Made by a program: the position numbers and the translations under genes. Of a stretch of 64,000 bases of DNA, positions 49,560-60,683 are shown in pieces (the first letter of the stretch is position 1; every line of letters begins with the position of its first letter). Location: the NCBI GenBank assembly GCA_019722365.1, contig JADFUC010000570.1:62001-126000 (forward strand), written 5' to 3'. The stretch is from Lithospermum erythrorhizon. Lineage: Eukaryota; Streptophyta; Magnoliopsida; Boraginales; Boraginaceae. A model generated the notes under the pieces. That model made no database searches. It had not been told where the DNA came from and saw only the letters and a list, made by a program, of their open reading frames with translations.

Positions 49560-51000
49560 TATCTATACTATTGCAGATATTTTCAAATTATTGATACTTC
49601 CCTTTCCGAAAAATGGAGGGAGGCACCCACCCTACAAGTTTCTTAATCAAACATGATTGTGCACCCAAGCAAATGTAGCAGCTTCTCGATGGTTAATAAA
49701 GCACCAAATCCATCAATCATGTTGTTTCCACGTCAAGAAAGAAAAATAAAAGTGGAGATTGTTTGGAACTTTATTGAGATGTAAATGACCAATGAAATCA
49801 TGTATATATAAGCTATGCTTCATTATTTAAGAAACACAATCAATGAGAACAAATAATAAAGGGGAATAATAATCTTACCAATCCCAAACAAAAGTTGATA
49901 AATCATTTAATAGGATTTTAGTATAAGCTAATTGATTTTCTTACCATTGATGCTAATTCATTGATACTAATTCGATCATGAGAGCACTCTTTTTGTTTAG
50001 AATGGGTTTTTTATTTCAAAAGGTGAAATTGCTTTTCTTTATATATATATATATATATCATTCATCGACCAATCACTCAGCTTTGTGATTTAAATTCAGT
50101 CATTTTAATAACATGGTACATGAGACAATTCTATATTCATACGACATATCAAAATCCTGCCTGGTTACAGGAAGAGATGTATCAAAATATGGCATGGTTT
50201 ATAAGTGATCTCTATCCATTTATATCAATTTGGCTTTTATACGCGAAGTTTTATTCTTAACATTATCGTTAATACAAAGAAAAAGAAAATATATTGTGAG
50301 AGCGTAGTGAACTAATGTGGCACATCTCCATTGATGACTTGGCCGCTCCATTATATGATAAAAGATTTATTAAAGAAAATAAAATACACCCACCTCATCA
50401 AGTCATCAATCTCTTTTGGAACTTGGGCTCACCAACCAGCTCCAATCCACTCACAGTCTTTTCCTCAACATGATCATATTTCTTAGTACTATATAGTCTA
50501 TATATAGGTAGGTGAGTTAATTAGTCTTCATTATCTAAAGTTGGCGGAAAGAAGTCCATTTGATGCAGCAAGTTTAATAATCTAATTGATATTGATGAAA
50601 TAATAAGTAATTGAATCTGAGGCTACAATATTTGGATTTCCATGGGAGCTGCTATCCTGCTAGACTGTGACAATAATATTCTTTGGTCAAATATGTTGGT
50701 CTTAATTAAGTGTATGGATTATTACTTCAAAAGAAGATAGACTGTTTGTTGAAATAATATATGTCGGATATATAGATCATAATATACTTCTTTTTAGAAA
50801 ATGGTTTGGCCATGCTTTTAATTAATTTCTAGACACTAATATGCATAAACGCCGACGCAAGAAAATTCGAATCTAAATTTAATGGGTTTAAGATATATAG
50901 AATGTATTTATTGTTTTCACTTCAGCCCGAATAACAAATTTTATATGAAATTGGGAGACCAGATGAATGGGATGGGAAAAGTTTAAAAAAGAAAATCAAA
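49560..51000. other. AT-rich intergenic DNA
   Basis: I see no supported gene. A TA microsatellite lies at about 50041-50058. Confidence 0.55.
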
Positions 51001-51002
51001 AT

Positions 51003-51180
51003 ATAAAATAAAAATAGATCCTGACTCCATACCGTCTCCAATGTTTTCTTTATACGACTTCTTAAATTTACTAAGCTATTTTATTGGTAGTAAAATACTA
51101 TAAAATAAAAATGACCCGTCTCTTTTCTCCTCGCCTCCATTTCTACTCCATCTCCTTCCTCCCCGTCTCCATTCCTAATT
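51003..51180. repeat. CCGTCTCC/CTCCAT motif cluster
   Basis: Several GACTCCATACCGTCTCC-like words on the plus strand, the inverted form of the GGAGACGGG words at 54391-55250 and 59256-59480. Such clustered subterminal motifs in opposite orientation are typical of the ends of CACTA elements. The following stretch to 51400 is C-rich. Confidence 0.5.
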
Positions 51181-51539
51181 AATTTATCCACCAAACACCC
51201 CCTCCCCCACACAAAACGCTTCGGTTGTTAACCCTCCTTTCACTGAAATTACCCCCCCAAAAACAACCGGCCGTGCGACCAAGATCTCGACCCTGCCGAC
51301 CAAGACTCCGCCTTGTTCTCCACCTCCCGACCTCCCAAGTACGACCATCTCCGGTTGGTTGACCAAGACCCGGTTTGTTAATACTTCCTCGGTGAATCAT
51401 CGAATCTAAAAACCTATTGCCCAAATTTATATTCCCGTGTTTGTTCTCCAATTTATTTCACCAAATTTGGTTTGATTTCGATTTATTTCATAAAATTTGA
51501 CATTATTTTGATTTAACTCTTGTTCGTGAATTGTTTTAT

Positions 51540-52075
51540 AGACTAGTTATTCCATCACCAAGATTAGTTATTTGTAATTGTTTGTGAATTGTGAATTGTG
51601 TGAATTGTGAATCAGGAATAGTTTTATTGAATAGTTGAATAGTTTTATTGAATAGTTTTATTGTGAATTGTGAATAGTTTTATTGAATAGTTTTATTGTG
51701 AATTGTGAATAGTTTTATTGTGAATTGTGAATAGTTTTATTGTGAATAGTTTTATTGAATAGTTTTATTGTGAATTGTGAATAGTTTTATTGAATTGTGA
51801 ATTGTGAATAGTTTTATTGAATAGTTGAATAGTTTTATTGAATTGTGAATTGTAAATAGTTTTATTGAATAATTGAATATTCAATAGTTGAATAGTTTGA
51901 ATAGTTGAACGCTTGATTAGTTGTTGCTTAAAAACGCCACGGCTGGTCAGCTGACAATACACTATCACTATTGCCGTGCTATTCTCAAGCTAATAGTTGG
52001 GTTACTTTATTGAATAGTTGTCATTTGAATAGTTTAATAGTTTGAATAGTTGAATACTTATAGTTTTATTGATAA
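51540..52075. repeat. Degenerate minisatellite built from GAATAGTTTTATT and GAATTGTGAATAG
   Basis: Two short words, GAATAGTTTTATT and GTGAATTGT, alternate in changing order more than a dozen times over about 500 bp; variants continue at 53280-53340. The sequence translates to pseudo-repetitive Asn/Ser/Gln/Thr-rich frames that I do not regard as genes. Confidence 0.85.
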
Positions 52076-52084
52076 AATATTTCT

Positions 52085-54140
52085 AATGCTTTCTAATTTG
52101 ACAGACAGATGGTGCTGCGGCGGTAATAATAAGAAGGGAAAGAGAAGCGCATCGACGAAAGCCCTATCTCGCCTCGTGACGACGACATGAAAAAATTTTA
52201 CTTACGCAGCGACGGGATCGGACCGGGACGACTGAATGAAGACGCTATCAGACGCCTCGACGCTATGAGGGAAATGACCGGCCCACTGAGGTGTGAATTC
52301 CCCATGGGCGTAAGATGGAGTTGAGATCCGCTACAATTCGTAAGTCTGTTAATATTTGTCTAAATTGATTGAAATAGTTATATTTTTTATTTATGTTATC
52401 TAACTTTTTACTTTTTACTTTTTACTTTAGGCTACGCAATGGCTGCCTCGATGCTCAAGAGTGTTCTTCAATAGATAGACGACGCTGGGGTCGATCAAGT
52501 TCTGGCCCTCGTGACAAATCGACATTAGGTACCATTATCCTGAAATCGCTCAAGTATATTTTGAAAAAATTAAAATTTTTTTAAAAATATTCTTAGTAAT
52601 TAAAAAGTCTAATTAAATTTTATTTTTTATTTATTTTTTCAGAGAGATAACATAAAGAATGGTACGTATGCTCAGCAGCCTCGTTGTTCGCATGAGAACG
52701 GCTGTAAGAAGTGGGAGAAACTTCTACCCCATGAAGAGGAAGACTCTCTCTCGAGGGTACCGGACGGCGAGCCCGGAGCATGATTACGCAGCAAATGAAA
52801 GCCAGCACGGGTGTACCTCCGCGCCGATTGGGGAGCAGAGATTCCACATTGACGTGTGCCGAGCAAGCAATGGACGCTGCAGACAAAGCGCAGTCGTAAT
52901 CGCCGTGAAGCTCGGGGCGTGGCCGACGGGCGCAAAGATCCGCTTTGGGAGCAAGTCACCGGTCGAACGTGGGTTAAGCCGGTAGCAAGAAATAAATACT
53001 CTCTTTTTATTATTATTTTTATTTAATTCAAATATTTGAATTAAATTCCTAATTAAATATTTCTTTTATTTGTGTTTCTCGTGAGAAAAAAGACTGGAAA
53101 GAGGGGTTCACCATCATTTCCACGTAAGATGAACAAAAAAAGAAGTGGTGCGACACCCTCGGCGGCATCCGCAAAGCTTACTTATCCGAAGGGACATGGC
53201 CTTTATAAGTATATTTAGTTTGTTCATTTTTATATTTTGCTTCTATTTTTTAAATATCGGCTTATTTAATTTTATAGTGGAATAGTTAGCTAGTTGAATA
53301 GTTAGTTTTATAGCTTGAAATAGTTAGTTAGTTAGTTAGTTGAATAAATGCGGAATAGTTGTCGGTCAAAACGTGCTTTGAATGTTGAATAGTTGTCGCC
53401 ATTCTATTTGAATAGTTTGTCGTAGCTGTCGATGATTGCTTTGTTTTTAAATTCGTAGCCCCTTATTATGAATTTGTTCAAATTGTAGAGCAAGACAAAG
53501 AAGAGCTTCCACTCCCAGGCGCTCGGGAGATAGCGTTCCGCGTCGCGGCTTTCCACCGGGGCGGCGACTTCGCGACCGCCACGGACGCCGTGGAAGCGGC
53601 GTGGTCACGGGCGGAAGTGGTGCTCAGCCACTGCAGCAGCCCCGGATGCTTCTAGTTTTCTCTCGGTGGATGATCCAGCTATTATGCCACCATTCCCACC
53701 CGGGGCCGCGACAAAGCAAGCTGGTGAGCTCAAAGGGTTAAAAGAATAGGTGAATGAAAGAGCAGGCAAAAGAGGAGAGAGAAGCGTAGCCCTTTCTCTC
53801 GAGGAGTTGGAAACGGCCGAGGCTGGCCATGAGGAGCCAGCTGCAAGGTCGAGAGTACGGGAGGTTGATTTGGCTAGCCGGCCGCCTATGTCATGAAAGT
53901 ATAGCCAGGGGCGCCCTTTCCACTGACACGGTACCGACGTTAGCCGGCAGTCGATCTACACAGGGAAGCACCACGGCGATCGGATCAAGGCTTGAGATCG
54001 AGGGAATGCACACTCCACCTCAGTACACGCCGAGAACATCGGAGCATCTCGCCGCCACCTGGGCATTTTCCTCACACCGGTTCTACGCCCCCAATCTCGT
54101 GATGATCCGACTCGTGATGATATTCCTCGGATTAGATTGA
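52085..54140 (+). pseudogene. GC-rich coding-like remnant in several blocks, possibly an En/Spm-type ORF1
   Basis: Four GC-rich blocks (about 52100-52340, 52430-52540, 52640-52985, 53490-54140) are separated by AT-rich gaps with intron-like pyrimidine runs. The last block reads as a charged helical stretch (a LEELETAEAGHEEPA-like phrase near 53800) followed by a Pro/Asp/Arg-rich end, with a stop near 54140. Blocks 52659-52985 and 53829-54140 are open. The layout recalls the second, TNPA/ORF1-like gene of plant CACTA elements, but no diagnostic motif is preserved. No function is assigned; host origin is less likely given the motif clusters on both sides. Confidence 0.4.
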
Positions 54141-55440
54141 TACATTGTATTTATATACTTTATGTTTATTGAGTTATATACATTTATTTTTATACATTTG
54201 TTTGGTTATATTTAGTTTGTTTGTTTATTGTGTTATTTATTGTGTTTGTTTGTTTATTTATTGGGTTATGGTGTTTATTGCGTTGTTTGTTTATTGTGTT
54301 GGTTATATTTAGACGCTAAGTCACCGGTTATGCCGGTGTTTAGTTTCAGAGGTTGAACCGTGTTATTTCATCCGATTTTTTCTACAAAGCTTAATGTAAA
54401 TGGAGAGACGTGATGGAGTTAGGTCGGCACGGGGCGACTCAATAAATTTCCCTAGTCGAGTCGGAACGGCGAAGCGCCCAAAATGGAGACGGGAATGGAG
54501 ACGGGGTGTCCATAATGGCGACGGTTTTGAGTCGGTATTTTAAAAAAATTGCTCTTTCATATTCTTAAAGTATTGTAACCTCTCATTTTACGGTAATTTG
54601 TATTTATTTCACAAAAAATCATTCTTCTATCAGGTTATAGTATATTATAAGCAAGTTTTAAATCAATCATAACTAAGTCAACATGTTATATGTTGTCGTG
54701 AGATATTATGTTATAAGACAATCATAATTACATATACGATGATTACATTACATATATTTCTTATGATGTATATTATAAGATGATATTTCTTCACTAACGA
54801 CCCATCACAAAGTTAATATGTATTTAAAGCGGTCAGAACTTTGAGTACTTTAAGGCGCGATATGTCGGAAAACGTAACATATCACATTGAATGTACTACA
54901 TATCCACTAATTCAATATTATTTTACAAAATATCATATTCCGCCAACATTATTTGGCTGAAATATCGTGTTTCCACTAACAATCATGAATCAAAAATTGT
55001 GAAAAACCATAAATATTCCCGACTCTATACCGACACTATTTTAGAGTCGGTATGGAGTCGGGCATGTCTCCATCCCGCCTCCAACAACTTTAAAAATATA
55101 AAACCGACTTCATACCGTCTCCATACGTTATTATTATATTTAAACATTATTTATACACGACCTGGGTCCCGATTCCCAATCGAGATTATTTGGAGACGGG
55201 TCGGAGACGGGCCCGGCTCTCCACCCTGCCTTCCAATCGTTTCTCGCAATAACTTTAAAAAACATAAATGTCAGAAATGTAATGTGAGAGTAATAACACA
55301 CCCCTCAACCAAAAAACACTCTCCTCCACCAAAAAAACCACCCCATCAACCAAAAAACACTCTCCTCCACCAAAAAACACTATCCTCCACAATTTTAAAT
55401 TGAAGATTTTGCCCAATTGTTAGTGATAAATTTAGTTACA

Positions 55441-58400
55441 ATGGCTCAAGATCGTTCTTGGATGTATATTAATCGTTATCGGCTAGATAATAAAGGCTTG
55501 ACGTATGAATATACGAGCGGCTATTGAATTTACGGATGTCATAAAAATCATTCTTTTTGGCCAATGATATTACGAGGATAGATGTCCGTGTAGTGAGGTG
55601 TCAAATAGAAATGTGTTGGATAACAAAATGAAAGTTGAGTTACATTTGATTGCCATAATGGTTTTGTTGAAGGATATTCCACATGGTTCTATCATGCAGA
55701 ATTTTGCTCCTCAAATTCTATTCTCCCTAACGTTGTTTATGATGAAGTGGTTACGCACTACCAAGCAATGGTTTCGTGGAGAATCGCATATGCATATGGT
55801 TGAAGATGGTTTGAACTTACGCATCGCGATACTACGCTTTGAATTCTGGGGATGCTCTACCACCGTTGCTAACCAAATGGGGAGGAGCAAAGCATACTAC
55901 TTATTTCATTTAAGGCCTAGAATCCACCAAGCATGACGGCTTTTCAAAATCGAATTTATGAAGTTATCCATTACCATCAACCTGGTTAGCCCTAAGTCTC
56001 GAGTCGCAAATGTCGCAAGAATGTTTGGCCGTGCTTTCATAATCAAGCGCTGCATTCCCACACAGTGAGAACATACTCTGATGATTGTGGGGACAGGCAA
56101 AAAGATTGGCTGACTGTTTTTGCTCAAACAAAAAATACATGCTTGTGTCAATAAATTGCATGTTTTTACAAAAGAGACCGAAATGTTAACTCCTGCGGCC
56201 ATGCTCGCTGGGACAAGAGATACGAGCCAAGCGATGGTCAGAACATAGTTTATCAAGAAAGGTTTCTTTTGCTTTTATTTTTACCACTCAGTCCGCATCT
56301 TCAACGGTGGTATATGTCGAGAAAACAAATTTTAGGATACGACATGGGCAATCGCCGGATTGCATTGCAGCCCGGACGGATGGCTCCACCTCGGTGACGG
56401 GCGCCGCGGAAGCACCTCGACGCAACATATCCATTATTTTCGCCAGAGCCGAGAAATTAGCATCGGGTTTGTGTTATGATGGTTTTAGTCCGTTTAGCAA
56501 CTTTAGACGCTAATATTCGCTCTTTGGCCGCTGATCAATCAGATATATAATTTACCATCGACAAAGCAAAGCGAAACCATATATGTTCTTATCTCTAATT
56601 ATACCAGACCAAAAATCTGTGGAAATATATTAACGCCTCGCACCTGATCGATTTAGCTTGAAGGAGTCAGGAATACCGTATCGAGACATTCGACATGCAT
56701 CAAACTTAACAAATTTCAAATACATGAGGGTTGCTTTGAGGGACGATTAGCGATTTTTCTCGCATACGGAATGTTAGTCTGTCGAACACACACGGAGGTT
56801 ACTTAGTTCAGATTGTGATGGAAAATACTGCAAAGATTTCAATCCAAGAGAAGTCGAAACATCGTTGGTTTGATTGTCACCGGCCCTTTCTTGCCTATAG
56901 GACATCCTTTAGAATGCAAAAAATTTATTTTCAGTGGACACACTTATCCGCATACGCACTGTAAGGAACGACTGGACGGAGTCGATATATTTGCGCATTG
57001 CTAAGTGTGGGCCGGATCCCCGACGTGTTCTGCAAAGGCAAATATTCGTACTCATAGATCGGGTATAATTTTCAAAGACAATTGGTGCAAGAAAAGTATA
57101 TTTCTTTTGGGAGCTGAAGTTATTGGCCGCACAAAATCGACACAACATCGACTTCATGCACACGGAAAAGTTAACAATGGTGAAAATGTATTACATAATC
57201 AGAATGATGTTTCCGGGAAGACGAAAAAGATAATGAACGGTCGAGGCTTCTGACATTCACACTCATTGTTCAAGACTGTGAGTTGCATACGCTGGACGTC
57301 AGCGGGAGGAAACACGAATCAAAAAGTCGACTTATACTTTGAACCCCGCAATAGAAAGATTTCAGAAACGGCTAAGTCCCGCCTATAATTACCCGATGGA
57401 TAATACCGCTCAAACATTGTAAGATGTGCAAGAAATGTGAATCCTTTAGCGGTCTAAAAAGTCATGACTGCATATATTATCGTGCAACGTGCCACTTCCT
57501 CTTAGCACTCCGTCATCTCCCCGCCATTCTATATGCGAAACAATCACAGAGCGGTGTTATTTCTCGTAATATGTCTCGCAACAACTCTAAATGTGGAACA
57601 TATGGGAGTACCTTGGTCGTAATATTGTTGAGATAATTTGTAAGCATTGAGAGAAGATATTCCCACCTTCGCTTTTTTTGACGTAATGGAACACCTACGT
57701 ATACATTTGCCATACGAAGCTTTAAATGGAGGTCCCGCGGCAAGATGTATAGATGTACCCCTTTCGAATGAGTTTTTTCACTTATTATATTTTCATATCG
57801 CTTTTTATATGTTTACTCATCTAACTAACCTTACAAAAAAGTTTCAGATATTTGGGGATCAAGAAATTCGTAAGGCAAAAAAGGCACGTTGGGTGGTCAA
57901 TATGCAGACATATTTGGTCAAAGAGGTTTCAAACTTTTGTTGTTCAATGTACCGAGGAAGGGATTGAAACCAACTTAACGACCAAGGAGGCACGACGTAC
58001 CTGACCGAGGACGATGACCCAACTCGCTCGCTATAGTTTCGCTACTCCAAGACGCGCACGCTTGTGAAGCATGTGATGGAAAGAACTATACAACATCGCC
58101 ACGCGTATATGCCTCCCTTCGCAATACACCTTAAGTACATAAAAACTCTTCGTTAGTGTATATATTTAGCATTTCAATTAATCAATTCTTATGTGATATA
58201 ATACTTAACTAAACTTGTTTATAACGTTTTTTTTTTTAGATCTACCATGATTGACTCTCACGAGTCAATCCCGACGCGACGTATCGCATCGGTAAATCGT
58301 GATTACCAATAATTTCCTTATTTAATGGTTTCAAAAAGTATTTACGTGAATAATATGGACACGCACGGACACTCGAGAATTCTTTTTTCATTAAGTCCCG

Positions 58401-59110
58401 CACTGTAAATCAAAATGTATAAAGTGGTACTACATCAACGGGTACTATTTTGATATCGTGCGTAGCGACGGTACAAGAGCACTTTTACAATAGCGGTGCA
58501 AGCTTGTGGCAAGGGTTCATGCTACCAAGATGATGATCATGTTGACTAATATGGTGTCTGCAGGAGATTTCTGGGAGTTGTCATACGGGGTTGAAAGCTA
58601 CTATTACTGTCGTCCTCTCTTCAAATGTTTACGGCTCGACACTCAGCAAGTTGACGCAAGTACATCCGAAGAATGGAATGGTTCAAATCAAATACAAAAG
58701 CAGCAGGTTCAAAGATGACCCATTTATCCTAGCATCCCGCATACAACAAGTATAATATCTCCGTTATATATCACGCAGTCGTGGTGGTCGTATAGGCGCT
58801 TCGGTATGTCACAATGACATCGAACGCGGTCGAGTCGACTGGATTCATACGCAAAATGCGGGATACCGCTTGGAATATTGAAGATATCTTCCAAGAAGAA
58901 CAACTACCTCTCATGTTCTTTGGCTGATTTAATCAATGATGTTGCCGTTGTTGAATCAAGGCTAAGTATTTACAAGAGAGGATTTTACGCTGTATCCGAT
59001 CACGAGACGTGGTTCAGATATGAATGATTTCATTCTAACGCTGCTTCATGACGATGCATGTAGGAAGATGCATTCAAGACAATTAATAATCAAATATTTT
59101 AAGTTACAAG
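55441..59110 (+). pseudogene. CACTA TNP2-type transposase remnant with DUF4218/DUF4216-like C-terminal parts
   Basis: The ATG at 55441 opens with the family's usual start (MAQDRSWMYINRYRLDNKG). The RCPC zinc-binding block follows near 55580. The GLCYDGFSPF(S)NF motif of the TNP2 core is at 56467-56510. Further pieces are the IDFMHTEK block near 57150 and the clear downstream domain at 57424-57967 (CESFSGLKSHDC, then FFDVMEHLRIHLPYEALNGG, YLVKEVSNFC). A DUF4216-like C-terminus appears near 58560-58740 (ELSYGVESYYYC, RFKDDPFILAS). TNP2-type proteins bind element ends and catalyse cut-and-paste transposition. Here frameshifts and stops break every domain. Gaps between domains match the usual length, so it is corrupted more than deleted. 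Confidence 0.85.
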
Positions 59111-60665
59111 TTTTTCATATAGTAATTTTGGTAAATTTGTATTAAACTTCATATCAAACGCACAATGAAGCCAGAAGTAGTCATATTTTCAGATGCATTG
59201 TTTTTGATATCAGGTTCAGCGATGGAGTTTGGCTTGCAACCCGCATCTTTTTTTTTTTCTCGCAGACGTATATGTAGTCGGATGGAGACGGGCCTAAAAA
59301 AATTGCAATCTTTTTCCGCACTGAGACAAGAAAAAGTCGGGATTGAGAGACGGTTTTTCGTTCATATTTCCCCGCCTCTCCTCGAAAAATTGAGGGAAAT
59401 TCAAATAATTTATTTTCAAAACGGGAGTCGGGATGGCTTAATGAGATATCAATTTGATGACGGATTCGAGACGGGTTGTAATTTTCATATTCCCTTTATA
59501 TATATCTCACATTATCATCACTCCAATAATTTTTTTTCCAAAACTCACAACATAATATCCTCTTTATTTTATGTTATTAATTTTATTTCCATAATTTTAT
59601 TGTCTACTAACCTTACATTTTGGATTTTATTTTGGTAAAGTAATTTTAAAGAGGTAATTATTAATACTTTATTCATTCCTTTCTTTTGTATGTAAATAAA
59701 TCTCAAGAAGTAATTTTTAATTTATATATATTTTTGTATAAAGTGGTTGAATTCAAAAGGATAATTCTTACTTCTTCATTTTTTTTGGTTATTATCTTTA
59801 ATAATCTAGTTTGATGAATATATTTGTAATTTATTTTTGTTACTTTTGTTGTAGAAAAATACTCTATTCAAGTTTCGAATCGGTAATTTGATTCTTTATT
59901 TTAATTTTATGTTTGAATGTTTGATGTTTTATATAAATTAATGCTTTGATTGCTGAGCTTCTAATGTATCGTTTAATATGTTTCATGTTTATATGAATTA
60001 ATGCTTCGGCCAAGTTTACTATGTTTGATGTTTAATATGTATTTATTATATGAATTGTTGGCTTTTTATGTTTGAATCTTCGAGTATTTTTATGTTTGTT
60101 TGGTACGTAGTTGGCGACCGGATTTTTGATAAGCTTTATATTGTTTGTATGATTTGGATGGATTTTTTAGGGAGTTTTTGTGGCGCCCTCGCTTCGCTGC
60201 ATGTTATCGCAGCAACCGGCTTAAAAAAATGCGTAAGGGCGCTTGTATTTAATGGTCGAGACGTAAACTTCGAATTTTTTTTTCGCATCTGCCCGAACAT
60301 GTGGCATGTGCCGGAGTCGCATTTGGCTTTATCAAGCATGAGTCGGCCGAGTCTAAAGCCTATGGAGCTTCCATCGAGTCAAGTTGCGTATGGATACCGT
60401 TGTAGTCGATTAAACGCGAGACGGCTAGCCTAACGCTACGTGAGTCGACGATGGCACGGCCGGAAATGGTTTAACGACATACGGTCAAGTCGGTTGCTTT
60501 ACTGTCAGTCGCAAGACTTAATGGTCGTGACTAAAAATGCGAGACGGTTTAGAGTCGTGAGCCTCGAAATTAGCGGGCTTTGCCAGCCCGGATTTAAGAA
60601 GCGCATGATCATCCCTTCTCTAATTTAATGTAGCATTCGCCGTGGAACTGCGACGTCTGTTTCGG

Positions 60666-60683
60666 CCCTATTTTCTAGTAGTG
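60666..60683 (-). repeat. CACTA terminal inverted repeat (right end)
   Basis: Its reverse complement reads CACTACTAGAAAATAGGG. It sits at the abrupt change from CG-rich to AT-rich DNA. Confidence 0.7.

Larger units (their letters stand above)
54391..60683 (+). mobile_element. En/Spm (CACTA) material, probably more than one copy; 5' end not located
   Basis: The block contains a TNP2-type transposase remnant (from 55441), GGAGACGGG/GAGTCGG motif clusters on both sides of it (54391-55250 and 59256-59480), a CG-rich subterminal-looking stretch (60100-60660) and a right end reading TTTTCTAGTAGTG at 60671-60683, the inverse of CACTACTAGAAAA. I could not find the matching CACTA start. The cluster at 59256-59480 may be the end of the transposase copy, with 60100-60683 the end of a second copy. 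Confidence 0.65.

Noticed and set aside
51540..52075. CRISPR-like alternation of repeats and spacers
   Set aside because: Repeats are very short and degenerate, there are no unique spacers, and the context is a eukaryotic nuclear genome.
52659..52985. 108-codon GC-rich open frame as a host gene
   Set aside because: It has no domain, lies between CACTA-type motif clusters and overlaps open frames in other phases, so it is treated as an element remnant.
54891..55403. 170-codon open frame upstream of the CACTA transposase
   Set aside because: It covers the GAGTCGG motif clusters and a CCACCAAAAAAC low-complexity stretch. Its composition reflects repeats rather than a protein.
59165..59638. 157-codon open frame after the CACTA transposase
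   Set aside because: It spans a subterminal motif cluster and AT-rich DNA, and no domain is seen.
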